This document shows positions 38,640 to 52,400 of a DNA stretch of 64,000 nucleotides, one piece after another. A program made the position numbers and the translations under genes. Origin of the DNA: Paenibacillus sp. AN1007. GTDB taxonomy: Bacteria > Bacillota > Bacilli > Paenibacillales > Paenibacillaceae. Under the pieces are notes generated by a model. The model saw nothing but the letters and a program-made list of their open reading frames with translations, did no database searches and had not been told where the DNA came from. The stretch spans positions 72,501 to 136,500 of the forward strand of contig NZ_CP159992.1 in assembly GCF_040702995.1 (NCBI RefSeq), written 5' to 3'. How positions within the stretch are numbered: the stretch's first letter is position 1; each line of letters begins with the position of its first letter.

Positions 38640-40369
38640 AAAAGGGCGGAAGGCTATCGCAAGTAAAAGAACTCGGCTATTTACTGACGTTTATGAATCG
38701 TAAGCACAAAACCCAGTACGCCACCGGTCTTGCTGTAACGGCGCTCACCCAGACATTGTTCCTGATCGCCTTCAGTTTGGTCGTACATAATTTGGTTGAT
38801 TTCGCCGTTTCCCGTGATACGTCCTTGATGGTGGATGCTTTTGTTATTTTAGGGGCCGCTCTGTTTTTGGAAAATTTGATATCTCCCTGGTTCATTTACT
38901 TATATCAGCGCAGTGTCGAGCTGACCGTACTGAAAATTCGGGAACGTCTTTATGACAAGCTGTGCCGGGTCCGGCCTAAATTTCTGGAGCAGACGCATCA
39001 TGGAGATCTGCTGTCACGCGTGAACAACGATGTTACAACCGTTGAGTTTACATTTTCACAGGTTTACTTTGTTTTGCTGCTTCAAATTGTATTCTGCATC
39101 GGTTCCATTGTCTCCATGGTGCTGATTGATTGGCGGTTTGCCGGTGTATCCTTCGTCATCCTGCTGCTGTCTTCTGTGGTCAGCCTGAAATTTGCACGGG
39201 ATATTCGGGTTCTGTCTGAACAAGGCTTGCAAACGCTGGGTAAAATGACTGAAAAATTCAAGGATTTTATGGGCGGTATTCAAATTGTAAAGCTGTTCCG
39301 CATTCGCACGATATACAGCCAGTACGAATCGTTGAACGAGCAGATGACTCAGACGCTTCGGCAAACTGCACATAAGAACGGTATGCAGGCTGCGGTGAAT
39401 CATTTTATCAGCTACGTCACGTTCTGCGGCATCATTGTCATCGGCAGTCTGCTGTATGCCTACGGACTAATGGGGATGGGAAGCGTCGCGGCTTTGGCGG
39501 TTTTGCAGGTGAATCTGACACACGCCTTGCTGAACTTAGGGATGGTACTGTCGATGACCCAAAACTCACTCGCGGGTGCCTATCGAATTCAGGAGGTGCT
39601 GAATGAGGAAGAAGAACCGGAGCGACTGGGATCTCCTCATAGTGAGCTTGTGTCAGAGGCTGCAGTGGAGTTTCGTAACGTGGATTTTTCCTATCAAACA
39701 GATAAAAAGGTACTTGCAGGTATGTCCATGCAGGTATTTCCCGGTCAAGTCGCCGCGATTGTGGGAGCCAGCGGCAGCGGGAAAAGTACGCTGATCAAGC
39801 TGCTGCTTGGCTTTTATCCTGTGGACAGCGGGGAAATTTTGCTTTTAGGCAAACCGTTCGGCCAATACACGCTGGATGAAATCCGCAGACAGACTGCCTA
39901 CGTTCCGCAGGAACCATTCTTGTTTACCGGCACGATTGAGGAGAATATCCGCTACGGCAGCCCGGATGCATCGGATGAGGAAGTGATCGAAGCAGCCAAG
40001 GCGGCATACGCTCATCACTTCATTCAGGAACTTCCTGGACAGTACAAGACACCAGTGGGAGAGCGAGGGACGTCCTTATCCGGCGGACAACGGCAGCGAA
40101 TTTCGATCGCCCGGGCAATTCTCAAAAATGCCCCGATTCTGCTGCTGGATGAAGCAACTTCCGCGCTGGATAACGAATCCCAGCACTGGGTACAGCAGGC
40201 TCTGAACGTATTGATGAAGGGGCGTACGACCATTCTGATTGCCCATCGGCTCAGCACCGTGGAACATGCGGATGTGATTACCGTTATGAACGAAGGGAAG
40301 GTCGTTGAACGAGGACGCCATCAGGATCTGTTGACGCTTGGAGGATATTATGCCCGGCTGTACGGTTAG
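38636..40369 (+). CDS. pmxD: ABC exporter PmxD (fused membrane and ATPase domains)
   Basis: 577-residue partner half-transporter: membrane domain over about residues 15-310, then nucleotide-binding domain with Walker A GASGSGKS (377-384), LSGGQ (481-485), Walker B LLLDEATSALD (Asp505, Glu506) and a conserved IAHRLSTV. Starts with an ATGA overlap on pmxC; pmxE begins 40 bases downstream. Both NBDs keep the catalytic Glu and signature, so neither site looks degenerate. Substrate assignment to the lipopeptide is by context. Confidence 0.92.
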   Translation: MKKGGRLSQVKELGYLLTFMNRKHKTQYATGLAVTALTQTLFLIAFSLVVHNLVDFAVSRDTSLMVDAFVILGAALFLENLISPWFIYLYQRSVELTVLKIRERLYDKLCRVRPKFLEQTHHGDLLSRVNNDVTTVEFTFSQVYFVLLLQIVFCIGSIVSMVLIDWRFAGVSFVILLLSSVVSLKFARDIRVLSEQGLQTLGKMTEKFKDFMGGIQIVKLFRIRTIYSQYESLNEQMTQTLRQTAHKNGMQAAVNHFISYVTFCGIIVIGSLLYAYGLMGMGSVAALAVLQVNLTHALLNLGMVLSMTQNSLAGAYRIQEVLNEEEEPERLGSPHSELVSEAAVEFRNVDFSYQTDKKVLAGMSMQVFPGQVAAIVGASGSGKSTLIKLLLGFYPVDSGEILLLGKPFGQYTLDEIRRQTAYVPQEPFLFTGTIEENIRYGSPDASDEEVIEAAKAAYAHHFIQELPGQYKTPVGERGTSLSGGQRQRISIARAILKNAPILLLDEATSALDNESQHWVQQALNVLMKGRTTILIAHRLSTVEHADVITVMNEGKVVERGRHQDLLTLGGYYARLYG

Positions 40370-40408
40370 TCTGTCTACAAACAATCTCTAGAACGGGAGT
40401 GTGTCGAT

Positions 40409-43400
40409 ATGAGAGAGAATACCAACGAGCAGTATGGATTAACGCAAGCCCAGCGCCGCATATGGTTGATGGAAATTATGAATCCGGGGACGTCGATCAC
40501 GATGCTTTCCGCGACTTACCAGATTACTGGCGAGATCGATACACAGCTTCTAGAACAAGCGGCGGCAGAGATCGTCAAAACCTATGATGCTTTCCGTATT
40601 CGCATTGACGGGGATTTACAGAACCCAACGCAGTGGTTTGAAGAGCTGGAGAATGTTCAAGCGAGAATAAGCCATCTTCAAATAGATACAATCGAACAAT
40701 TTAATACTTGGGTAAAAGAAATAAGCGAAAAGCCCGCCAGTGTGTTCGACGAACACCTTCATCAATTTACAATTATCCATTTTGCTAATGGTCGGGTATG
40801 GCTCAATTTGACGATAAATCATATTATTGCCGACGGTTTGTCCGTTACCGCACTGCTGCATGCAGTAATGGAAAAATATCTGGAACTGCGCAAAGGCATC
40901 CGCAGCAATTACGATGCCCCTTCCTATCTGGACTATATTTCCGCTGAGCGTGAATATGAACAGTCACAACGTTATCAAAAAGGGAAGGAATACTGGCTGA
41001 CGAAATACAGTACGCTGCCTGAAACGACCGGTATTAAATCGGTTCCGCCATTCTCAATCGGCAGTGAATCCAATAAACTGTCCATCACTTTGGATGGTTC
41101 CCGGTATGAACGTATCCTGGCTTTCAGCGAGCAGTATCAAGTCAGCTTATATACGTTGTTTCTGTCTGCTATGTATGCCTTGTTATACAAGCTGACCGAC
41201 AGTACCGATATTCCAGTCGGCACCGTTTTCGCCAATCGCACCAGCAGGAAAGAAAAAGAAACGATTGGTATGTTTGTCAGTACTGTGGCTACGCGGGTTC
41301 GTCTGAATCCAGACGAGCACATACTTTCCTTGATTCAAACCGTTTCAAAGGAAAATACAGCGGATCTGAGGTATCAAAAATACCCTTATAACCAATTAAT
41401 TCAAGATTTACGCGAGCAGCATGAGCGCAGTGATCTTTCGGGACTTTTCCGCACTTCTTTGGAATATCTGCCTTTAAAAATCGTAGAGTACGAGGAAATC
41501 AAGGTGCGTCTGGAAGCTCATTTTGCCAGGCATGAAGTGGACGATCTGCTGCTGCGCTTTGATCATATGCTTAGTGAAGGCCATGTCATCCTCCACGCTT
41601 CGTATCGTACGGGTCTGTTCGAAACAGCCGAAATTGACCGGATTATGGAACAGTATGTAACCGTTCTGGACCAATTTCTTCAGACTCCTGAACTGTTGGT
41701 ACGTGAGATTACGCTGCTGAGTGATGCGGAGAAACACCGCATTCTTCATACGTTTAACCCATCGGTGAAAGAACCGGGCAGGAGAGAAGCATTTCATTGG
41801 TATGTTGAAAAGTTTGCTTTGGAAATTCCGAATCATCCGGCAGTTGTCTATATGGATAAACAGCTGACTTACGGCGAATTGAACGAACGTGCCGATCGGC
41901 TGGCCTCTCTCCTTCGCGAACAGGGCGTAGGAAGGGAGACGATTACAGGAATCTGGGCGGAACGTTCGGTAGAACTGCTGATCGGGGTGCTCGCCGTTTG
42001 GAAAGCAGGCGGAGCCTATGTTCCGCTCGACCCTGATTATCCGGCGGAACGGATTGAATATATGCTCAGTGACAGCAGGGCATCGGTACTGCTTACGCAG
42101 CGTCATCTGTTAGAGCGTGCCGGAGAATGGTTGTTCGATCACCAGCTTAATCTTCAAACGGTTTATGCCATGGACGATGAACAGATTTATAACGGGAATA
42201 CCCAAGCTTTAGAACTTGAATCTGCCCGAATCAATCCGGAAGATCTGGCTTATGTGATCTACACCTCGGGCACGACGGGACGCCCGAAAGGTGTCATGAT
42301 TGAGCATGGCAGTCTCGTGAATACGGCGGATGCATACCGCAGAGCGTACCGGTTGGATCAGTTCCCTGTGCGGTTGCTCGCAGCTGGCCAGTTTCTCGTT
42401 TGACGTATTCGTTGGAGATATCGCGCGGACGCTTTATAACGGAGGCACAATGGTAATTGTGCCGAAGGATGACCGAATCGATTCGAGCCGCCTGCACAGC
42501 TGGATTCGGGACCAAAACATTACAGTATTCGAATCCACGCCTGCGCTCATCCTGCCGTTCATGCAGGATGTATATGAAAACGGGCTTGACGTCAGCTCCT
42601 TACAGCTGCTGATCACCAGCTCGGATGCCTGCAGTGTCAACGATTACCGATTGCTGCAGGAAAGATTCGGCGGACATTTCCGCATTATCAACAGTTATGG
42701 CGTGACCGAAGCGGCCATCGACAGCAGCTTTTACGACGAGCCGCTGGACAAGCTGCCTTCATCGGGACATGTGCCGATTGGCAAAGCCTGGCTGAATGCC
42801 CGCTTTTACATTTTGGATGCCGCGTTAAAGCCGGTTCCTGTAGGGGTTTCTGGCGAGCTTGTCATCGGCGGTGCGGGGGTAGCACGCGGGTATTGGAACC
42901 GTCCGGACCTAACCGCCGAGAAGTTTGCGGACAGTCCGTTTGTTCCGGGCGAGCGTCTCTACCGGACAGGGGATATGGCCCGCTGGATGGAAGACGGTAA
43001 CGTTGACTTCATTGGTCGGATCGACGATCAGGTGAAGATTCGCGGGTTCCGGATTGAACTGGGCGAAATTGAAACGGTCATGCTGCGTTTTCCAGGCGTC
43101 AAGCAGGCCGTAGTTATCGATCGTATGGATGAGCAGGGGCAGAAGTATCTATGCGGATACGTGACAGCGGATGCTTCTCTGCAGCTGAGCGATCTTCTGT
43201 TCCAATTGAAGCAGGAGCTGCCCGTTCACATGATCCCGGCCCGGCTGATGTCTCTGGATAAACTTCCGCTCACCCCGAACGGCAAAATTGATCGTAAGGC
43301 TTTGCCTGAACCGACAGGAGATGCAGCGGCAATCCGTGAGTATGCGGCCCCTCGAACCATGCTGGAAATAAGACTTGCGCTCATTTGGCAGCAGGTGCTG

Positions 43401-46400
43401 GGTATTGCTCGGGTTGGAGTCCATGACGATTTCTTTGAGCTGGGCGGTCATTCCTTACGCGCCTCCATGCTTGTCTCCAAGATTCGGAAAGAGCTGCAGG
43501 TTGAGGTTCCCCTGCGGGATGTTTTTCGCTGCACCACGATCGAACAGCTGGCTCAAAGAATCGGCGGCTTAAGGCAGCAGAAGGTGTATGAAATTACAAA
43601 AGCGGCCGAGGCCGAATATTATCCGGTTTCGTCAGAGCAAAAGCGTCTGTACGTCCTGCGTCAGCTGGATGGAAGCGAGCGCAGCTATAATATGTCGGCG
43701 GCGCTTCTTCTCAAAGGCAAGCTGGACCGCATGCGTGTACAGCACGCGTTCCAAGCGCTGATTCAGCGCCATGAAACACTGCGTACCGGGATCGAGCAGG
43801 TGCAGGGCGAGCTTGTACAGCGCATCTATGACCAAGTGGAGTTTAATGTAGATTATTTTCAGGCGAGCGAGCAGGAACTGAATCAAGTGGTGGAAGCTTA
43901 TTATCGCCCGTTTGATCTGACCAAGCCCCCACTTCTCCGCATCGGTCTGATCGAAGTCGCCGAGGATCGCCACATACTGCTGTTCGATATGCACCATATC
44001 GTCTCGGACGGCATTTCAACAGCGCTCCTCTTCGATGAGTTCAGCCGCCTGTATCGGGGCGAGGAATTGCCCCAGCTGCACATTCAATACAAAGATTATG
44101 CTGTTTGGCAGCATTCTGAAGCATACGAGCAGCTGCTCCTGCCGCAGAAGGAATACTGGCTGGAACAGCTGTCGGGCGAGCTGCCGGTTCTGGAGATGCC
44201 GACAGATTTCCCGCGCCCTGCAGTGCAAAGCTTTGACGGCCGGACCGTGACGTTTTATATCGGGAAAGAGCGAACGGAGAAGCTGAAAGAACTGGCGTCA
44301 CGTACAGGTACAACCCTGTACATGGTACTGCTGTCAGCTTACTCCATCCTTGTGCATAAATACTCGGGTCAGGAAGATTTGATCGTAGGAACGCCAATTG
44401 CCGGAAGAACACAGGAAGAAGTGCATCCGATCATAGGGATGTTTATCAACACGCTGGTCATTCGCAGCCGTCCAGAGCGTTCCAAACCGTACCTTTCGTA
44501 TCTGGAAGAAATCAAAGAGATTACGCTCGGGGCCTTTGAACACCAAAATTATCTGTTTGAAGACTTGGTAGAAAGTCTCCAAATTCCGCGAACAGCCGGC
44601 CGGAATCCGCTATTTGATACGTTTTTCTCCCTGCAGAATACGGAGAATGAGCAGATTGTCATTGACGGATTGGAGCAGTCCTTTTATCCGCTGGAGAACC
44701 GCACATCCAAGTTTGAGCTGCTTCTGGATATTTCGGAGCTGGATGGTCAGCTCGAATGCCGATTGGAGTACGCTACTGCTTTGTTTAAACAAGAAACTGC
44801 GGAAAGGTTCGCTGTTCATTATGACAAACTGCTCGAAACCATTGCAGCAGCACCAGAAGGAGATATTGCATCGCTTCAAATGCTGACGGAGGAGGAAATC
44901 CATGAGTTGATCTGCGGGTTCAACGATTCGGAGGCAGACTACCCGAGACAGCAGACAATTCACGGCTTGTTCGAAGAACAGGCGGAGCGTTACCCGAACA
45001 ATGTGGCTGCGGTTATGAATGATCATCAGCTGACCTATCGCGAGTTGAACGAGCGCTCCAACCGCCTTGCCCGGAAACTGCGGGAGACGGGAGTAGAAGC
45101 AGACCAATTGGTAGCTATTTTGGCCGATCGTTCGCTTGATATGGTCGTTGGTATTCTGGCGATTCTCAAAGCGGGCGGAGCCTACGTGCCTGTCGATCCC
45201 GATTATCCGGCGGAGCGCATCCGCTTCATGATCGAAGATTCAGGCGCGGCATTACTGCTGGTTCAAAAGCAGCTGCACGAGAAGACGGATTATGCCGGAA
45301 CTCGCCTCGAATTAGACGATTACGTATGGGGAGACGAAGGGATGCAACCAGCCGATTCGCAGGATGGTTCAAACTTGGAGCCCATTTCCGGGCCGGGCAG
45401 TCTGGCCTATGTCATCTACACTTCGGGAACAACCGGGAAACCGAAAGGAACGTTGATTGAGCATAGAAATGTCGTGCGCCTTCTGTTCAACGACAAAAAT
45501 CTGTTCGATTTCGGGCCGGCCGACACATGGACGCTGTTCCACTCGTTCTGCTTCGATTTCTCTGTCTGGGAAATGTACGGGGCGCTGCTGAACGGAGGCA
45601 AGCTGGTCATCGTACCACCGCTCACGGCGAAAAACCCGGCTGCGTTCCTGACGCTGCTGGGCCGCGAACAGGTTACGATATTGAACCAGACACCAACGTA
45701 CTTCTATCAACTGATGCGTGAGGCTTTGGCGGATCATGCATATGACCTTCGGATTCGCAGCGTCATCTTTGGGGGCGAAGCGCTGAGTCCGCTGCTGCTC
45801 AAGGGCTTCAAGACGAAGTATCCGAATACGAAGCTGATCAATATGTACGGCATTACCGAGACGACCGTTCACGTGACCTATAAGGAAATTACATGGGTTG
45901 AGATTGAGGCGGCGAAGAGCAATATCGGCAAACCGATCCCGACACTGAAAGTGTACGTGCTGGACGAAAACCGCCGTCCTGTGCCGATCGGCGCTGCGGG
46001 CGAAATGTACGTGGCCGGGGAAGGACTGGCGAGAGGATACTTGAATCGTCCGGATCTGACAGCGGAGAAGTTCGTTGATTCCCCATTTGCGGAGGGGGAG
46101 AAGCTGTACCGCTCAGGCGACCTGGCGGCTTGGCTGCCGGATGGCAGTATCGAATACCTGGGCCGGATCGACCATCAGGTCAAAATTCGGGGCTATCGGA
46201 TCGAACTGGATGAAATCGAGACACAGCTTCTTAACATCAAGGACGTCGAAGAAGCAGTTGTGCTTGCCCGTCAGGACGGCGGAGGTGAGAAGCTGCTGGT
46301 CGCTTACTTTGTGGCGGGCCGTACGCTGACGGTCAGCGAGATGAGAACCGCATTGGCTCAGGGAATGCCGGGTTATATGATCCCGTCATACTTTGTCCAG

Positions 46401-49400
46401 CTGGAGCGTATGCCGCTGACATCCAACGGCAAAGTCGACCGCAAAGCGCTGCCTGAACCGCAGGGCGAATTACAAACGGGTGTCGAATATATATCGCCGC
46501 GCAACCTGACAGAGTCCAGACTAGTGAAAATCTGGGAGGAAGTGCTGGGTTACTCCGGCATTGGAGTTCTGGACAATTTCTTCGAGCTTGGGGGCCACTC
46601 CTTGCGGGCAACAAACCTTGTCAGCAGGATTCGGAAGGAAATGAACGTCGAATTTCCGCTGCGCGATGTGTTCCGTTATATGACGGTAGAGTCGATGGCA
46701 GCGGCTGTTGCCAGCCTGGAAGAATCGCAGCACAGCTCGATTCCGAAGGCGGAAGAGAAGCTGTACTATCCGGTTTCTTCCGCACAAAAAAGACTATACG
46801 TTCTGCACCAGCTGGACAGCGCTGAGCTGAATTATAATCTTCCAAGTGCTCTGCTGTTGGAAGGGGCTGTAAATGAGGCGAAAGTGGAGAAGGCGCTAAC
46901 CGCCTTGATTACCCGGCACGATATGCTGCGTACCGGTTTTGAAATTGTAGATGGGGAGCCAATGCAGCGTGTTTATCCATATGTACCTTTCAAGGTCGAG
47001 AAGTTTCAAGCAGATGAAGAACAGATTGCAAGCATTCTTGAAGGTTTCATTCAGCCTTTTGATTTGACTCGGCCGCCTCTGCTGCGTGCCCTGCTGATCG
47101 GACTGGAAACAGATCAATTCCTGCTCGCACTGGATATTCATCATATTGCTTCGGATGGTCTTTCCATGGATGTGCTTCTGCGCGAGTTCGTACGGCTTTA
47201 CAATGGGGATGAATTACCGGAACTGCGGATTCAATACAAGGATTACGCCGTTTGGCAGCAATCCGAGGAGCAGCGTCAGCGCATTAAAAATCAGGAGGAG
47301 TACTGGCGCAAAGTATTTGGCGCGGAGCTTCCAGTTCTCGAACTGCCTCTCGATTTCTCCCGCCCGGCCGTACAGCAGTTTGACGGTCAAACACTCACAT
47401 TCACGCTGGATGCGGAGAAAAGTGAAGCTCTCAAACGGCTTGCCGGGGATGCAGGGGCAACGCTGTATATGCTGCTGCTGGCTGCATACTCCGTACTGCT
47501 TCATAAATATACGGGACAGGAAGATATCGTAATCGGTACGCCGATTGCTGCGCGTTCTCATGCCGATCTGCAGCCGATTATCGGTATGTTCGTGAATACG
47601 CTTGCTCTTCGCTTAGGCCCGGCAGCGGAGAGAACATTCCGGGATTACCTGCAGGAAGTGAAAGAAACGACGCTTGGAGCCTACGAGCACCAAGACTATC
47701 CATTTGAGGAACTGGTGGAGTCGCTTCAGGTGAGCCGGGATTTAAGTCGAAACCCGCTGTTTGACACTATGTTTTCTTTGCAAAAGCACGAAAGCCTGGA
47801 TTTAACTTTGGAAGACCTGAAGTGGTCGCTGTTTGACATTGAAGAAAAGACAGCAAAGTTTGATCTCAGCTTAGATATTGTGGAATGGGGTAACGAACTG
47901 GTTTGCAAAATGGAGTATGCGACCTCGTTATTTAGACATGAAACGATGGTACGGCTGGCAGGGCATTATGAGCAGCTTTTAACCTCGATTCTGACTCAAC
48001 CAGGTGCGCAGATTTCAGATTTGGATATGCTGACGGACAGCGAAAATCATGATTTGCTGGTTGGGTTTGACGTGTCGTCCTCGAAGCCTGCAGTACAGTC
48101 CGCCGCAGAGGGGACAGCTTTGGAAACGGATGAATCGTGGAGAGAGAAAACGTTCCACGAGCTGTTCGAGGAACAGGCGGAACGCAATCCGGGAGCGCTG
48201 GCGGTTGTCTACGAAGACAGCAAGCTGACGTACGCGGAGCTGAACGCCAAAGCGAATCATCTGGCATATGCACTGCGCTCCCGCGGCGTCAAACCCGAGC
48301 AGGTGGTTGGCATTTTGGCTGACCGTTCGGCAGAGCTGTTGATCGGGGTGCTCGCTGTATGGAAGGCCGGCGGTGCTTATGTGCCTCTCGACCCGGACTA
48401 TCCAGCGGAACGAATCGAGTATATGCTCACGGACAGTGGAGCGTCAGTGCTTCTCACGCAGACTCATCTGCTGCAGCAGACGGAAGGTTGGTGCAGCGGC
48501 GGGGCTCCAGTGCTGCAAACGGTGCTTGCAATCGATGACACTACGACGTACAGCCTTGGAGCCAAAGAAACTGCTGCTGCCGTAGAAGCCGAGCAGGACA
48601 GATGGACGGTGGATCTCGCATTGAATCCGGCGAAGGTGAACAAGCCCGGCGATTTGGCGTATGTCATCTACACCTCCGGTACTACCGGCCGACCTAAAGG
48701 TGTAGCCGTGGAACACGGCAGCTTGGTGAACACGGCAGCGGGCTACCAAAGGCATTATCGCCTCGATCAGTTCCCGGTCCGGCTGCTGCAGCTGGCCAGC
48801 TTCTCATTTGATGTGTTTGTTGGAGACATTGCGCGCACGCTGTACAACGGCGGTACCATGGTCATCGTGCCGAAGGATGATCGGATAGACCCAACTCGCC
48901 TCTACGGCTGGATTCACGAATATGCTGTGACCGTGTTCGAGTCGACTCCGGCGCTGATCATTCCATTCATGGAGCATGTACATGCCGAAGGTATGGAACT
49001 CAGCTCCATGCAGCTGCTGATCACAAGCTCCGATGCCTGCAGCGTGACGGATTACCGTACGCTGCAGGAGCGTTTCGGTTCGAAGTTCCGTATTATTAAC
49101 AGCTACGGTGTAACGGAAGCGGCAATCGACTCCAGCTTCTATGACGAGCCGCTGGAGAAACTGCCGAAGACAGGTAGTGTACCGATTGGAAAAGCATGGC
49201 TGAACGCCAAGTTTTATATCGTAGATGCAAATCTGAAGCCTGTTCCGATCGGGGTACTCGGTGAGCTGGTTATCGGCGGGGCGGGTGTGGCCCGCGGTTA
49301 CTTGAACAGGCCGGATTTGACGGAGGAGAAATTCGTAGACAGTCCATTCGCCACCGGAGAGCGGTTGTACCGAACGGGCGACTTGGCACGCTGGATGCCG

Positions 49401-52400
49401 GACGGCAATGTTGATTTCATCGGCCGGATCGACAACCAGGTGAAAATTCGCGGTTATCGAATCGAGCTTGGTGAGATTGAAGCGGCCATGAAAAATGCTG
49501 ATGGTGTACGTCAGACGCTTGTCATCGACCGTACAGACGAGCGGGGGCAGAAATATTTGTGCGGATATGTCGCAGCAGATTCCAGCTTTGATCTGGAAGG
49601 ACTGGCGAACCATTTGGACACTGTGCTGCCTTCCCATATGGTACCTTCGCGCATCATGCGCCTGGATCAAATGCCGCTTACACCGAACGGAAAGATTGAC
49701 CGCAAAGCGCTGCCTGTGCCCGAAGGAAATATTCGTACACAGACTGCATATACGGCACCGCGTACACCTGCCGAGCAGGCACTTGCGTCGGTCTGGCAGT
49801 CAGTGTTGGGTGTGGATCAGGTGAGCATAACAGACAATTTCTTCGCGCTCGGCGGCGATTCAATCAAGGCCCTGCAGGTATCGTTCCGTCTTTTGCAAGC
49901 GGGGTACAAGTTAGTCATGAAAGATTTGTTCCATTACCCGACAATCTCTGCCCTCGGTTTGCAGCTGCAAAAAGCGGACAGAACGGCAAGCCAGCTTGAA
50001 GTGATGGGAAAGGTTACTTTGACCCCGATTCAGCGCTGGTTCTTTGAACAAAACCCGGCCGATGCGCACCACAGCAATCAGGCGTTCATGCAGTTTTCCG
50101 TGTATGGTTTTGACGAAGAAGCCTTGTGCAAGGCGATGCATCAGCTGGTCGTGCATCACGATGCTCTTCGCATGGTTTACCGCCAAACCGAGAACGGTTA
50201 TGCCGCCTGGAACCGGGCTGCCGGGGATAGCGAAGCATTGTTCGATCTGGAAGTCGTTGATCTCAAAGGAACCTCCGATGTGAAAGAAGCGGTAGAGGCC
50301 AAGGCAAATGACATTCAGGCAGGTATCGATCTGGAAAACGGTCCGCTGGTGAAGCTTGGTTTGTTCCACTGTGACGATGGCGATCACCTGCTCATCGTGA
50401 TCCATCACTTGGTCGTAGACGGTGTATCCTGGCGTATTCTACTCGAGGATTTTGCCACAGGTTATGAGCAGGCACTGCAGGGGCAGCCGATCCGTCTGCC
50501 GCTCAAAACGGATTCTTTCCAAACGTGGGCAAATCAGCTCGCTGATTATGCGAACGGTCCAGCAATGGAAAGCGAGAGAGAGTACTGGCAGCGTATCGAG
50601 CAGGCAATCTATGAGCCGCTTCCGAAAGATTTTGCACAATCCAAATCCAAGCTGAAGGACAGTGCGCTCGTGACGGTTCGCTGGACAGCGGAGGAAACCG
50701 AGCAGCTGCTGAAGAACGCACACCATGCTTATCGAACGGAAATGAACGATCTGCTGCTTACCGCGCTGGGTCTTGCAATCCAAACTTGGAGTGGTCTGAA
50801 ACGCGTGCTGGTAAATCTCGAAGGTCACGGCCGGGAAGAACTTCTTCCGAATGTGGACATTACACGTACGGTAGGCTGGTTTACGAGCCAGTTCCCTGTT
50901 GTTCTGGAACCAGGTTCTGCCAAGGCGCTTGGTTATCAGGTGAAACAGGTGAAAGAAAACTTGCGCCGCATTCCGAACAAAGGAATCGGTTACGGTCTGC
51001 TGCGTTATTTGGCGGAGGGGCGTGACGGCGAGAGCTATGCTCTGGAACCGGAGATCAGTTTTAACTACCTGGGTCAGTTTGACCAGGATTACGAAAGCAG
51101 CCGCTCGCAGCCGTCCCCATTCAGCCCGGGCTCCGATTCCAGCCCGAATGCAGTAATGGATTTTGCACTCGATATCAATGGTATGGTGTCGGAAGGAACT
51201 TTGGAACTAACGATTCGTTATGGAGAAACCCAGTATAAACGGGAAACGGTAGAACACTTGGGCAGCCTGCTTCAATCGAGCCTGCGTGATGTGATCAATC
51301 ACTGCATATCGAAAGAGCAGCCGGAGCTTACACCTAGCGACGTACTGCTTCAGGATGTGACGTTGGAAGAACTGGATCAGCTGACCAAACATACGGCAGC
51401 ACTCGGTGAACTTGAAAATGTATACACCCTGACTCCGCTGCAAAAAGGAATGCTGTTCCACAGTTTGCTGGATGCCGATTCGGAAGCTTACTTCGAACAG
51501 GTGACCTTCGATCTGTATGGAAGCTTGAACATCGAAGCCTTCACCCAAGGGTTGGATACGCTGGTGCAGCGGAATGAAGCGCTGCGGACCAACTTTATTA
51601 CCGGCTGGAGAGACGAGCCGATTCAAGTGGTATTCCGCGAGCGGAAGTGTGAAGTGTACTATGAAGATATTCGCTCCGTAAGTGATGAAAATCCGGAGGA
51701 GACCCTGGCGAATTTCGTTAACGCGGATAAAGCGAACAAGTTCGATTTGACCAAAGGATCTCTTATGCGTGTGACTGTTTTGCGCACGGGCGACGAGTCT
51801 TACCATGTGATCTGGAGTCACCATCACATTTTGATGGACGGCTGGTGCATGTCCTTCATGATCAAGGAAGTGTTCGACACCTACTTCGCGTTCCAGGAAA
51901 AGCGGATGCTGGAGCTTCCTCCGGTTACCCCGTACTCCCGGTATATTGAATGGCTGGAAGCTCAAGATGCCGCGAGTGCTTCGGATTACTGGTCCGGGTA
52001 TTTAGCGGGTTACGAGCAGCAGACGAAGCTGCCTCAGGAGAGAACGCAGCTGAAACAGAGTGCTTTTGAAGCGGCTGAAATGAATGTGGAACTCGGTAAG
52101 GAACTGACCGGACAGATTGAACGGGTGGCACGTCAGCAGCAGGTGACACTTAATACATTCATGCAGACCGTATGGGGACTTGTTCTGCAGGTGTACAACA
52201 GCAGCGAGGATGTCGTATTCGGCTCCGTTGTATCTGGGCGTCCGGCTGAAATTCCGGGCATCGAAAGCATGATCGGCCTGTTTATTAATACGATCCCGGT
52301 CCGTATTCAAGGCGGAGCGGACGAGACGGCAGCCGACATCTTGCGGAAAACTCAGGATCAAGCACTCGCATCGGGAGCTTACGAAACATTCCCACTGTAC

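Noticed and set aside
42330..42403. Independent start of a second pmxE gene at 42330
   Set aside because: The upstream 70 bases overlap the first frame and are out of homology; the domain simply continues across a one-base shift.
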